Part shown: positions 25,401 through 34,284 of the stretch, one piece after another
How the letters are laid out: each line of letters opens with the position of its first letter
How positions within the stretch are numbered: the stretch's first letter is position 1
NCBI GenBank assembly: GCA_037976565.1
Contig: CP137674.1
Span: 34,440,618 to 34,504,617 of the forward strand
Origin: Mesocentrotus franciscanus
Taxonomy: Eukaryota > Echinodermata > Echinoidea > Camarodonta > Strongylocentrotidae
DNA length: 64,000 nt
Direction: 5' to 3'
The notes under the pieces: model-generated
The model's database searches: none
The model's input: the letters and a program-made list of their open reading frames with translations, nothing else
Told to the model about the DNA's origin: nothing
Translations under genes and position numbers: made by a program

Positions 25401-28400
25401 TGATTTCCCCATTGCCGGGTAAAAATTAATGAATTTATGATACCAAATGTGAAATGGTCATAATGGGCCTCTTGGTTGGTGCATACAAAGATTTATTTGG
25501 AAATATACAACCTTGCCCTAAAATTGACATTTTGTAGGCATGTAGCTTATGTTAGAAGAGCTGTAATACAGACATACATATACAATCAAGGTAAAAGGTT
25601 CTTACTTTGTAGCAGGCCAGGGACGCCGATTGGAGGTAGAAGGGACCACCCAATGTCCACTTAATAAGTTTTTAATGCTTAATATTATCTGAGATCAGAA
25701 TTATGAACCTTCGGGCCCGCAGGGCTCAAATTAATTTTTTGTCCACGGGGGCTCTTCCCCCAAAAAAGAGCCCCCGTGAGCCTTCTCACGGGGGCTATTT
25801 TAGTACTGACGGGGGCTCTTTTTTTATACAAATTTCCATTCAATTGGTACCCATGATACTCATTGCTATTTCATCATTATCAGGGGCAGATCTAACTTTT
25901 TGCTAAAGGGGGGGGGGGTTGACCCAATGAAGCTGCGGAGCATCGTCCACGAGCCGCGTAGGGGCGAGGCGATTTTTTTTTTGTTGTTGAGTATTTTGAA
26001 CCCCCGTAAATGATGTTTTCCTGGCATCTACTAACACAATGGAGATCATAAAAAGCAGTGCATGATAATGTATCTTAAAATCAAGTAACAGTTTTAAAGG
26101 GGGGGTTGACCCAATGACGATGCGGATACTGTGTGGGTCTGGACACATGATGGCGTTTTTCCATGCACATCTCTGTTCTCTGTTTTATAATTAGGCCTAT
26201 GTTGTTTGTGGTTTCTGTGTTCTTGAGTCTTGTTTAAACTTGAAGGGGAAACTTGAGCTTGAGTGTTTGTGAATCTTAAGTATAAATACAAAACAATGAT
26301 TCAACAAATGAGTAGATAAGTATGAAAGGGAGCATTTAGCAACATGGCGATGCGACTGTAATTTCTGTTTTAAAGGTCATTATAGAAAATTATATTTTGA
26401 CTTTGTTTAGGTAACAAACTCAAACTCAGAAAAGTGCGAAGTCCCAAGACCAAGTTTCAGGATATTCTCGAATGTTGTTATAAAGTGAGAGGTAAATCAC
26501 TCATATAACATCTGACAACTTTCTTGGATTTTTCTTTGCCCCAAGTCAAAATGAAAAAAATAGCTTTTGAACTGCATTACCCGTTTATTTCAAACTATAA
26601 AACGAAATACAACAAGATTTATCCAGGAATTAAATTGATGATTTCATGCCTTCGAGCATGTGCTTTGATAAGATAATATCCATACTTCTTATCAATGTTT
26701 TTTTGTTTTCGTATCTAGTTGCCCCTGCACCCACTGTAACTGTTGAAGCCACCTCCGAAACTGTAACCGTGCGCTGGGATGCTGCAAGCCCGGCTCACCT
26801 AAATGGAGATGTACAGGGATACCAACTCAGATACACCCGGACAAAACCAGAACCACTTGATCCAGTAATTGTTACCAAAGAAACCAATCAACTTACGGGT
26901 AACAAGTATGTGATTACCGAAGGAGTGACAAAAGAAAGTGAATTTGAAATTGAGGTAAAGTTCTTACATGCTGTCTCAAAGTAAAAGAATTTGGAGAAAG
27001 TAATAATTAAAGTAATACTTGACTTGTTGAGGGCCATGAACAACCAAAATAGATTGCCTCGAGAAAAAAAATCATCATTAAAATTACTGATTTAACTGTA
27101 TGCAGTTGTATGAATTAGGCAAATTCTACTTTTTTGTGGTAGTACCATTTCTTGCAATCAAATATCGTTTACTACCTGTAAGAAGGCCATACAAGTTACG
27201 TACTGTCAATAACAGTAAAGGTCTTCTTGTAGACAGCTTGATGATATGTTGGTTTATGTTAAAGGTACTATGTCCCATTTGAAGGCCAAAAAAATGAAAA
27301 GGTTAAATTCCAACGGCATTTAAAAGATAATACTAATTTAGAACTTCCCTCAAAACAAAAAGGCTAGTAAATGTCCTTTTGTGGGAAAATAACGACCGTT
27401 AGTTGTCGAATCGAATTTAGGATTTGCAGTCCTTTTATTAAATTGTATGACTTTCAGACCCTTGTACCGAATGGTCCTACGTTTTGTGCTGCGCAAAGAT
27501 TCTATCAGTTTAATTTTGGCCATTACAAGAAGTGGGTTATTGATGTAGACAAATGCTCATGTACCCTTTACAGCTCATTTTTTGTGTGTTATTACCAAAG
27601 AAAAAAAAAGTAAGTCATTCCCTCAATAGCATCTGACAGTGAAGTCTAGAAGGTAAACGGGTTTCCCTGCATACTTTGAATACTAAGACAGAGCTAACGT
27701 TTAAATTTCACATAAAGGACATACGGTGTCATATTCATAAGTCCTGCAAACTTCTAGCGAATTCGATGTTGGCTGTAAAGGGATACACTACCTTTAATAA
27801 CGTTAATATATTCCAGATGCCGGGAATGATTGATATAAAATTTAATTCATTCTTTAAATGTCATCCCCTTTTCATCCCTCTTTTCTTCAGGTTCGAGTTT
27901 TGAATGGAGCTGGATACGGTGAATGGTCACCTTTAATGACTTCCCCATTGCCGGGTAAAAAAAAATGAATTTATGATACCAAATGTGAAATGGTCATAAT
28001 GGGCCTCTTGGTTGGTGCATACAAAGATTTATTTGGAAATATACAACCTTGCCCTAAAATTGACATTTTGTAGGCATGTAGCTTATGTTAGAAGAGCTGT
28101 AATACAGACATACATATACAATCAAGGTAAAAGGTTCTTACTTTGTAGCAGGCCAGGGACGCCGATTGGAGGTAGAAGGGACCACCCAATGTCCACTTAA
28201 TAAGTTTTTAATGCTTAATATTATCTGAGATCAGAATTATAAACCTTCGGGCCCCGTTCGGGGTAACGAACCTCGGAATAATGCACCTTTAGGGTAACGG
28301 TCAATGGTGTTGGTTCTAGTGAATGGTCAACAACAAAACTGGTAGAAGCTCGAGGTAAGCTGATATAATAATTATTTTTTCAGTCATTTTTTTTTGCCGT

Positions 28401-29658
28401 TGATGATAATTTCCACTACTGCTTGATGGTAAGGTTGTCATATGTTTGTTCTTTATGCAATATTTATGTTTTAACATATCCTTCCCTAAATTTTCTGATG
28501 TATCCTTTCGAATATTCACTTGTTTGTTGTTTCCATTATCTTGTATTGTTCCAGATGATGAGTCAAGATACTCTCTTAGAGCTCTACTTCTTACTGGTCT
28601 CATCCCATCGATTATTCTTATCTGTATCTTCCTAATTGTGGGTTTCTTCAGAAGGTATGAAAATGTTTCCTTCTCATCAGCTTTCAAATGCATATCATTG
28701 TCAATAGTTTCCAGATACCCTTAACATGCTTAATCTGTAGGGCTATTGTACTGGTTTTCAAAGTAAATCTCTAATTATTTAGTGGAAATTTATGTATACC
28801 CATCTGAATACTAGCAGTCAAGTTTGAAGTGCTTTTCGGAGTAATCTCATTTTGTGGATTCTCCTTCCTCTTTTGTATAACATGGACAATATTCTAGATT
28901 ATTAAGCAGCAGGCCACTATTCAAACACAGTTGGGCCCTTGTGGAAAAGAGTATTATACATGTAATTGACAAATTCCTCCACTACCCCTGTCTAAAAAAG
29001 TACTACTACATCTTTATTTTGAAAATGTGTGTATTTATGTATTATATTATAACGTCTATTATAACTGTGGTAACACATTTTTTTGTAATAGTCCTCAAGG
29101 TAATCAGCTTTAGTTACCATGGCCATTATCTATAGAGAGTCTAATACGTACCTATTAATATCATCTGATCATGGAGTCGGACTGAAAGTAATGCTGCGTA
29201 TAATGTATACTACTAATTCACGACCCTGGATCTATAATTACGTTTAATAAAATAAATCGTAGACCTCAGAAAAAGCTCCTTTGTTAAACACGGTTTTGCA
29301 CAAAAACTAGCTTATATATGCCTAGCTTCGGTTTTAGATTTTAGTAGAATACGGGCATAGGCCTATGTTTGTTTTGCTTAACTATACACTTGTAGTTCAT
29401 TGTTGCTCCACGTTATCATAACACAGACGTCAACCTGATAAAGGAGAGAATGAAAAGAAGACATATCATGATACGCAATCGCCAGGAACTGCTGAAACCT
29501 ATCAGGATCTGTATGAACGAGTGAGCAATGTTGGCACTGCTTATCAAGAACTTGAATTAACATCGGTACAACAGGGTGATACAAATTATATCAATATCGA
29601 AAAGGGTCCTCAAGGAAGGAAGAATATTTTGAAATCGATTGAGAATGCTGACTGCTAA
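10403..29658 (+). CDS. Gene B: Tie-like receptor ectodomain with tyrosine tail, no kinase
   Basis: Seventeen exons: 10403-10454, 10850-11194, 12583-12870, 13859-13996, 15814-15969, 16754-16891, 18588-18623, 19294-19581, 20166-20473, 21392-21465, 22973-23228, 24183-24418, 25355-25418, 26719-26954, 27891-27954, 28555-28654, 29427-29658. With one base restored in the ninth exon the total is 3012 nt, 1003 residues. Order: signal peptide, Ig, Ig-like, three EGF, mini EGF, Ig-like, four FN3, membrane segment, short tail. This is the Tie1/Tie2 ectodomain order with one extra FN3, and the second EGF carries the Tie-like PDPYGCSC. Known Tie proteins end in a tyrosine kinase; here the tail has about 75 residues with motifs YQDL, YERV, YQEL and YINI. 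All ectodomain module borders are phase 1. It is probably a surface receptor signalling through SH2 proteins. Ligand unknown; the relationship to Tie is inferred from architecture and EGF motifs. Confidence 0.75.
10850..11194 (+). CDS. Gene B exon 2: Ig-like domain 1
   Basis: 345 nt, phase 1-1. A likely disulfide pair is seen: FFECYRS near the start and SYGAFYCAAS near the end, the latter like the Ig D-x-G-x-Y-x-C motif. Confidence 0.8.
11195..12582 (+). other. Gene B intron 2, with a foldback hairpin
   Basis: AT-rich. At 11391-11535 there is a nested palindrome: CTGGATATACCGCAC pairs with GTGCGGTATATCCAG, and outside it GGGCCAAATAATGCAC pairs with GTGCATTATTTCGGCCC. No exon signal. Confidence 0.65.
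12583..12870 (+). CDS. Gene B exon 3: Ig-like domain 2, without cysteines
   Basis: 288 nt, phase 1-1. KYWRFNG and NGGVYELHF look like the Ig C and F strands, but the positions that normally hold cysteines do not have them. A diverged Ig fold is inferred; the same exon length as the third Ig-like exon supports it. Confidence 0.7.
12871..13858 (+). other. Gene B intron 3
   Basis: A short GAATT-rich pentamer run at 13210-13260 and a C-run near 13610. Nothing else recognised. Confidence 0.5.
13859..13996 (+). CDS. Gene B exon 4: EGF domain 1
   Basis: 138 nt, phase 1-1. The cysteine pattern ends in CYNGGICHDQDGICICPPGF and then GDGC, a standard EGF. Confidence 0.9.
14074..14834. mobile_element. 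TTAA-flanked MITE with long terminal inverted repeats
   Basis: The ends AGCCCAAGTCCACTCC and GGAGTGGACTTGCCCT are inverted and the similarity extends about 140 nt into each side. Both ends abut TTAA (14070-14073, 14835-14838), a piggyBac-type target site. No transposase. Confidence 0.75.
14843..15235. repeat. Left arm of a long inverted repeat
   Basis: Matches the reverse complement of about 18695-19105 (shared words include TCAAGTGTGGAAGAACATCA, TGGGCCAAATTTCTTATCAT and GAACCTTGCAGTACACACCA). Confidence 0.8.
15556..15690 (+). pseudogene. Decayed copy of the Tie-like EGF exon
   Basis: After an ATATGCAG acceptor, the reading in phase 1 gives ACGLNRFGRYFKYRCD, clearly like the ACGGNRYGRNCEYRCD start of the next exon. 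Then the cysteines are lost and a stop (TAA) follows at about 15690. No donor was found. It is a dead duplicate exon 258 nt upstream of its parent. Confidence 0.7.
15814..15969 (+). CDS. Gene B exon 5: EGF domain 2 with Tie signature
   Basis: 156 nt, phase 1-1. It reads CGGNRYGRNCEYRC, then VCVPDPYGCSC, then a G-Y-K-G-L-D-C end. The PDPYGCSC block is what I recognise from the EGF region of Tie receptors. Confidence 0.88.
16080..16150. repeat. AAT/ATG trinucleotide microsatellite
   Basis: Imperfect AATAATAAT/GATAAT run inside the intron after exon 5. Confidence 0.8.
16754..16891 (+). CDS. Gene B exon 6: EGF domain 3, GC donor
   Basis: 138 nt, phase 1-1, about eight cysteines (ECNQSEFGASC through PGWTGTNC). 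The donor after CAAG is GCAAGT, a consensus GC-AG intron; a GT alternative would break the phase. Confidence 0.85.
17690..18060. repeat. Interspersed repeat with TGACCTTTGACCT and GCCTCCGGC ends
   Basis: The string of GACCTTTGACCT words, then TTCTTGAGATATCGCGATAA, GGACGGACGGATGG and ATGCCTCCGGCACCACCTTC, is a pattern I associate with widespread marine invertebrate repeats. Family not named here. Confidence 0.5.
18588..18623 (+). CDS. Gene B exon 7: 36-nt EGF mini-exon
   Basis: It encodes ECMIGRYGPNCE, the first third of an EGF/laminin-EGF repeat (Tie receptors have similar C-x-x-G-x-Y-G-P-x-C units). Acceptor TCTACAG, donor GTAAGT, phase 1-1. Confidence 0.75.
18695..19105. repeat. Right arm of a long inverted repeat
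   Basis: Partner of 14843-15235. The arms enclose EGF exons 5-7 of gene B. Confidence 0.8.
19294..19581 (+). CDS. Gene B exon 8: Ig-like domain 3
   Basis: 288 nt, phase 1-1. One cysteine pair is adjacent (FVCCLEGG) and the usual second Ig cysteine is missing (EIFVSSLS). Position between EGFs and FN3s matches the third Ig domain of Tie. Assignment rests mainly on position. Confidence 0.65.
19582..20165 (+). other. Gene B intron 8
   Basis: A plain AT-rich intron with a polypyrimidine-like acceptor region (TTTTATCTTATAG). No repeat or exon recognised. Confidence 0.5.
20166..20473 (+). CDS. Gene B exon 9: FN3 domain 1, with a 1-nt frameshift
   Basis: The FN3 pattern is clear (VTLMWDAWD, GYRVYYRNN, VTGLSPDTDYC). 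At 20393-20400 one base is missing in TGTTTGGT, so a TAG follows at 20402-20404. One more T would read C-F-G-V-A and keep the frame to the donor at 20474. The exon is 308 nt where 309 is needed. Assembly error and real allele are both possible. Confidence 0.85.
20474..21391 (+). other. Gene B intron 9
   Basis: AT-rich, 918 nt; nothing recognised. Its first 40 nt are duplicated behind the stray FN3-1 fragments at 25.6 and 28.2 kb. Confidence 0.5.
21392..21465 (+). CDS. Gene B exon 10: FN3 domain 2, first part
   Basis: 74 nt, phase 1 to 0, ends in EILVSWE. Same length and phases as the gene A exon at 794-867. Confidence 0.8.
21495..21725 (+). repeat. tRNA-derived SINE (family 1)
   Basis: A B box GGTTCAAGCCCC at 21540 is followed by the shared body ACATTTGCCATTCTCGACCC and AGGTGTCAAAT, also seen at 40.6 and 53.5 kb. 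Confidence 0.6.
21983..22729. mobile_element. piggyBac-like MITE
   Basis: 747 nt, bounded by perfect inverted ends CCCTAATAAGGCCGGG and CCCGGCCTTATTAGGG, with TTAA on both sides (21979-21982 and 22730-22733). TTAA plus CCC...GGG ends are the piggyBac hallmark. No transposase inside; GC-rich subterminal GGGGGCCAT palindromes. Confidence 0.85.
22973..23228 (+). CDS. Gene B exon 11: FN3 domain 2, second part
   Basis: 256 nt, phase 0 to 1. It carries GGIRIYFTRSD and the L-x-P-Y-S-Q-Y-L-I-Q-V-V-V-Y-N strand. Paralogous to gene A exon 1428-1677. Confidence 0.82.
23651..23781. mobile_element. Small MITE present in only one duplicate
   Basis: Ends CGGTCACAAATGT and ACCTTTATGACCG are imperfect inverted repeats. 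The matching place in unit 2 (about 26332-26345) reads straight through, so it shows an empty site. Confidence 0.75.
24183..24418 (+). CDS. Gene B exon 12: FN3 domain 3, first part (duplicate 1)
   Basis: 236 nt, phase 1 to 0. It includes VTVRWDAASPAHLNGDVQGY and YQLRYTR, ending EFEIE. The donor GTAAAG is also readable as coding, which makes a false longer ORF. Confidence 0.82.
24728..25257. mobile_element. TTAA MITE, family 2, copy 1
   Basis: Ends AGGTACTATGTCCC and GGGATACACTACCT, TTAA at both sides. It lies in the intron between the two halves of FN3-3 and creates false ORFs. Confidence 0.8.
25355..25418 (+). CDS. Gene B exon 13: FN3 domain 3, last strand (duplicate 1)
   Basis: 64 nt, phase 0 to 1, acceptor TTCTTCAG. 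VRVLNGAGYGEWSP is the classical FN3 G-strand region (N-x-x-G-x-G-x-W-S). Confidence 0.85.
25606..25700 (+). pseudogene. Stray copy of the end of the FN3-1 exon (1)
   Basis: GGCCAGGGACGCCGATTGG and the following 75 nt match 20425-20510 across the exon end and into the intron, with the donor GTAAGT changed to TTAATAAG. It is a fragment and cannot splice as the original does. Confidence 0.8.
26719..26954 (+). CDS. Gene B exon 14: FN3 domain 4, first part (duplicate 2)
   Basis: A copy of exon 12 with about six base differences by eye in 236 nt (N to D and T to I among them). Same phases, so it inserts a whole domain with exon 15. Confidence 0.8.
27263..27793. mobile_element. TTAA MITE, family 2, copy 2
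   Basis: The same element, carried by the tandem duplication, in the intron of FN3-4. Confidence 0.8.
27891..27954 (+). CDS. Gene B exon 15: FN3 domain 4, last strand (duplicate 2)
   Basis: Copy of exon 13 with one change (I to T). Phase 0 to 1, so it joins in frame to the membrane exon. Confidence 0.8.
28143..28240 (+). pseudogene. Stray copy of the end of the FN3-1 exon (2)
   Basis: Same fragment as at 25606-25700, carried along by the tandem duplication. Confidence 0.8.
28293..28354 (+). pseudogene. Orphan FN3 last-strand exon
   Basis: From 28294 it reads VTVNGVGSSEWSTTKLVEAR and ends at a good GTAAGC donor in phase 1, a third version of exons 13 and 15. The only acceptor (CCTTTAG) lies one base too early: joined to exon 14 it shifts frame and stops at 28317. 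It is probably a skipped relic. Confidence 0.65.
28555..28654 (+). CDS. Gene B exon 16: transmembrane segment
   Basis: 100 nt, phase 1 to 2. A hydrophobic run, LLLTGLIPSIILICIFLIVG, is followed by FFRR. Same phases as the membrane exons of genes A and C. Confidence 0.88.
29427..29658 (+). CDS. Gene B exon 17: cytoplasmic tyrosine tail
   Basis: Starts in phase 2 after ACACAG and ends at TAA 29656-29658; 77 codons. Tyrosine motifs: TYHDT, TYQDL, YERV, YQEL, YINI. YERV-x6-YQEL has ITAM spacing with Val in place of the first Leu/Ile, and YINI fits Grb2 SH2 binding. No enzyme domain. Confidence 0.85.
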
Positions 29659-29770
29659 ATCTGTCCGCATTATGAATGACATGGGACGTTGTTCACTTCA
29701 CTAAAGGGGGCGGGAGGGGTAATTGGACCTATAGGCTCTACCCCTCCTTAAAAATGTAATGCGTGCGAGC

Positions 29771-29776
29771 AATAAA
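29771..29776 (+). promoter_or_regulatory. Gene B poly(A) signal
   Basis: AATAAA 113 nt after the stop codon, followed by an A run. Confidence 0.5.
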
Positions 29777-29779
29777 CAA

Positions 29780-31600
29780 AAAAAAATACTAGTTCTTATA
29801 GTTTATTACATATTACATTTAGTTCTTATAGATTATTACATATTACATACTAGTTCTTACATGTTACTAAGGTCAATTTCTTTCTGTTTTTCCTGATTTT
29901 TTGTTTTGTTTTGTTGTTGTTGGGGAGATATGTTAAAAACTTCGACACCATATTGTCACGTTTGTGGGGTTTTTTTAATTGTGATTATTCATACACATGG
30001 AGGTATACAAAATGAGGAACAATATATAAGAAGATTGTAAGACCTTGGTAAGGAGCATTCTGCTACTAAAGGTATCTTTACTTTCATTAATTTTTGCAAA
30101 GGTATCTTTTCGTAAAATGTCACCAAGGAACCCCCCCCCCCTCACCCCAAAAATAATAAAAAACGTCCTAAATGCTTAGCATGATTAGTGATAAGAGTAC
30201 TTATTTCAATCATATCGTATAAGGGTATTATAGAATTTTTATAGACAATATAAATTATCTCTTTAATCGATAATTGATATTTGATGATCTTTTGTATATA
30301 AAGTGAAGATAATTGTTAACATGTGTTTTACAACTCGATGAAAATTGTTTTGTATATGACTTTAATGTGTTTTTTTATATGAACATCGTTATGATATCAG
30401 AAGTTGTAATGAAACAAGTATCGCCTTTTGTAGATATCGCTATTTGCTGTTAAACGTTGAAAACTAAGAACTATATATCAATTAGATGCCTTTGTTTGCG
30501 TATTAGATTAGTATTCAGATTAGTTTAACCTTTTCATATTGCATCAATAGTTTAACAGGAAGTAGGATAACTCTGCATTGTTTGCCAGGGTAGACAGATA
30601 ATGAATTATAATTATTTGGATTTCTTCAATTTGTTAATTTGAAGACAGTTATCCAGAATTTAAAGTAGGTGTATAGAAATTTTGCGGCCTTTCACCAACA
30701 ATAAATAAATTAATTAATGGTATTGTAATGACTCTCCCCATCTCTCTCTCTCTCTCTCTCTTTCTCTTTCCCTCTACATGTATGTAATGTACATCAATAT
30801 ATAGATCACAACAGACATTTTTGTTCAATATTTATCTTTTTGCTTCTATAGAGTAAATCACGAGGTATCTAGATTTTGTCATTATATATATTATGTCCTT
30901 ACAATCAAGGAATCCAGCGATGTTTGCAAAGTAATGTTTATCAAATCATTTAAGGTCCAAGTGTAGTGTGTGTAATTGGGTTTTTACAGACGTGTATCAA
31001 TCAGATATGATTATTTACGTCTTGGGACCGACCTTTAACGTCACCATCCGAAAGATGGTGTAACATTTTGATGACATTTATGTATTGGACCAAAATTATG
31101 TAAAAATTATGCATTTAATACAGAAACGTTATTGCCAGAATGTGTATACCAAAATACATAATTATATTGAGCTTAATGGCAGCTAATCTTTACAGATTTT
31201 TGCAATAAATATTTTTCTCTCTAGCTCATATTGTACTTTTGTTGTAATGATTGTAGATTGAAGTTCAGAAGATCTGATAGTTCCTTAGTAATGTACACTA
31301 CGAATGGTTCATTTTATTACGAATTAACAGATACCAAGCTTTAACTCAATATAGAATTGTGTCCATGACATGATTTATTTTTATATATATTTTATTTTAT
31401 TTTTTATTCCATGAAATAATAATTGCTTCTAAGGGGCGGGTCTTCTTACATTCTGAACCACATTAAAAAGCAACTTAGTATCATTTTTCACGACCGTGTC
31501 AAAACTTTAGATAGCTTTAATTGAATATTTCTTATGTAGAATAATCATGAATAAAACAAATAACAACTAGCAAGGGTAAGTCCCAGAAGGAAAGTGACTA
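29780..31600. other. Intergenic stretch after gene B
   Basis: AT-rich; a short (TC)n run at about 30738-30775. No exon, RNA or transposon recognised. Confidence 0.45.
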
Positions 31601-31615
31601 TGTGCTATTACTTAA

Positions 31616-32200
31616 AGGGAAATCCTACCCAAATAGACAACGGCTCTAAACGAAAGCAGAAAAATCAGAGAAGCAAACTGATGGAAGTTTCAATTAAATC
31701 TGACTAAATATAAGAAAGTTATGAAGGTTTGAAAGTTGTAATCAGTATACGTATGGGCACTTCAAATTGGCTGAAGCGGTAATGTCAATGTGATGTAGTG
31801 CCAGACTACTTTCTCATTTGTTCCAACATATACAATGACTAAAATTTAAATTTGTCAAAAGTTCTTGGCTTAGGAGGGTCCATTCTTTTTAGAGGACCTA
31901 TACTAATATGCTATCTATTATATATTTTGAGTAGTGCCCAGAGGGAGAAGGAACTTACGAGAAAAACAGAACTTAACGATATTTGTTGTACCCGGCAAAT
32001 GAGAGAGTTATCCACGTCCTACGTCACAATCCACTGACCAAACAACCAATTTGAGATCCGCATAGACTTAGTGATCTCATATTTCAAACATTCCTAACTT
32101 CCATACTATTGGTCCGATTCATTTCAAACTGTTACCATTCTGTTTCTGTTATTTTTCTGCTTTCATACAAATCAACTTATTACAAGGGTTGGATTGCCCT
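31616..32200. mobile_element. Probable MITE related to the 14-kb element
   Basis: Starts TTAAAGGGAAATCC and ends GGATTGCCCTTTG. Interior phrases such as AAATCAGAGAAGCAAAC and TAAGAAAGTTATGAA resemble the 14.1-kb element. The right TTAA is degraded. Confidence 0.5.
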
Positions 32201-32554
32201 TTGTAGTCTACATGCAGGATGAATAAAAGGAAATTGAAATCGAAAGTAAAACAGAAGACCAGTGCCTTGTCTCAGAGAGAGTTGCATCGCAAGTTTACAG
32301 TCTCCTATCTCTTATGTACATATAGTTGATAAGTTGCAATTAATCGCAACTGTTTATAAGACGGGGCCAGGAATGCCACCGCAGTCATCGACTTTTTTTG
32401 TAAGCACTCTAATTAAATCAGTTTCCTGTTCAGAGACGGTTTCGATTCTATTTTGAATTCCGGTGTGCCTAAATTATTATCAGCATTTTTATTAGTATAC
32501 ATCTTAGACATACGTTATTTGAGGAAGTTCATTATTTTGCAAATAATGCTTTAA

Positions 32555-33084
32555 AGATACTATGTCCCTTTTGCAGCCAACTTCAAATTCTGTAGAACTT
32601 TGCAGGAATTATGAATATGTCATGTATGTCCTATCTGTGAAATTTAAACGTTAGCAGTGTCCTAATATTCAAATTATGCAAGGAAACCCGTTTACTTGCT
32701 AGACTTCACTGTCAGACACTATTGAGTGACTGACTGGCTTTTTTCATCTTTGGTAATAACATACATAAAATGAGCTGTAAAGGGTACATGAGCATTTGTC
32801 TACATCAATAACCCACTTCTTGTAATGGCCAAAATTAAACTGATTGAATCTTTGCGCAGCATAAAACGTACGACCATTCGGTACAATGGTCTGAAAAATC
32901 AGACTATTACTTACTGGCTCTATAGCTCCTAAGTCGATTCGACAACTAATAGTCGTTATTTTCCCACTTAAAGACATTTTCAAGCCCCCCTTTTTTTAGG
33001 GAAGTTCTAAATTAGTATTGTCTTTCAAATGCCGTTGGAATTTAACCTTTTCATTTTTTAGGCTGCAAATGGGACATAGTACCT
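32555..33084. mobile_element. TTAA MITE, family 2, copy 3 (inverted)
   Basis: Reverse orientation relative to the gene B copies; ends AGATACTATGTCCC and GGGACATAGTACCT with TTAA outside. Its interior matches 24.7-25.3 kb on the other strand. Confidence 0.82.
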
Positions 33085-33089
33085 TTAAA

Positions 33090-34280
33090 AGCGCGTTGGT
33101 TTCAAAGAGTCGTGCAATAACGGGAGAATTATGTGGAATCTATCCCTGCGTTGAGTAAATTGTGGAAAAATTGGGGTAGGATTATTTATCGATCTCGGCG
33201 TACCCTATTTTCCCGAATTATTTTAGGATAGCAGCTTTTAGATATTTTGTAGCTAGTCAATATATCTGATCTGTGCCCTTATATATTCGATATATCTCTA
33301 TAATTCCCCAAAGAGATTCGATCATACATAGTATGTCCTCCGAAGTAATGTTCTGCTTTTCGTTTCACGAAGCCTTCTTTGCAGAGATCGAGGACAACAT
33401 CCATGACGCCTCCAACTATGTCATATCTCTATCATTCTAGTCAGTGCCATTGACTACTGCTTTGTTGGGCAAGCACAAAACAAAAGAATATACGCCATGT
33501 TTTGACCCAGTGAAACCAAGTTGGCCAAACTCTGGGTATAGATGGCTCTGATTCTAGTCGATGTGTAGCGCCATCACGTGTCATTTATTGGGTAGACTAT
33601 GGCAGGGAAAAAGGACAAGAATTACTCCAACTATGATGTTTCCACACATTCTTAAAAATAGATTTATCCTTCTTTATTTAATTGAGACTATTCTTTAAAT
33701 ATATGTCATGCTTATTTCTGAGGCCTTTTTTTATTCAACTGAATTAAACTGATTTTTAAGCGTTTATTTGCAAATTGTCATTTAAAAGAAATGTCCACTT
33801 TGAATTTAGGTCATTACGTACAATAAAAAAGTGATTTTTGTTTTAATGTAATCATTGTGATTGACTTCAACTCTTGTTGATATTGAAATCGTAACTTTTC
33901 CAGAAGTTATATAGCGCCATTTGTGTGGAATAAAAGAATGGAAGATACACATCGTGACTGGAATTTATCTGTAAGGTTTTGCCCTTTCTGTTTTGGATGC
34001 TTAATACTTGCAGAGAGGAGGATGGAGGTATGTTGTTGTCTCAAGAAATGTCAAGTGTTAGTCATACTGTTACTCATGTAAGAAGTTATTCACTAGTTAA
34101 TGCTATAGTTTACCATTCAATGTCGCTTATGTATGATTAATATAGGCCTACTATAAAATGAAGCTCATGAGCCAAGTATATGTTAAAGGGACTGATTAGC
34201 ATCACATGTTAAAGGTTTTATGTTTTATTGAAGTATATAAAGTCAATTCCTGTGATAAAAGAAACAGGAGAACGCATTGT
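33090..34280. other. Intergenic stretch
   Basis: No coding exon, RNA or clear repeat found in this AT-rich sequence. Confidence 0.4.
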
Positions 34281-34284
34281 TTAT

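Larger units (their letters stand above)
23470..25715 (+). repeat. Tandem duplication in gene B, unit 1
   Basis: Covers FN3 exons 12-13, their introns, a TTAA-flanked MITE and the stray FN3-1 fragment. It aligns with 26160-28252 nearly base for base (offset 2536 across the exons). Unit 1 alone also holds the small MITE at 23651-23781. Confidence 0.9.
26160..28252 (+). repeat. Tandem duplication in gene B, unit 2
   Basis: Second unit of the same duplication. Between the units (about 25716-26160) lies unrelated repeat sequence with GGGGGCTC hairpins and poly-G runs. Confidence 0.9.
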
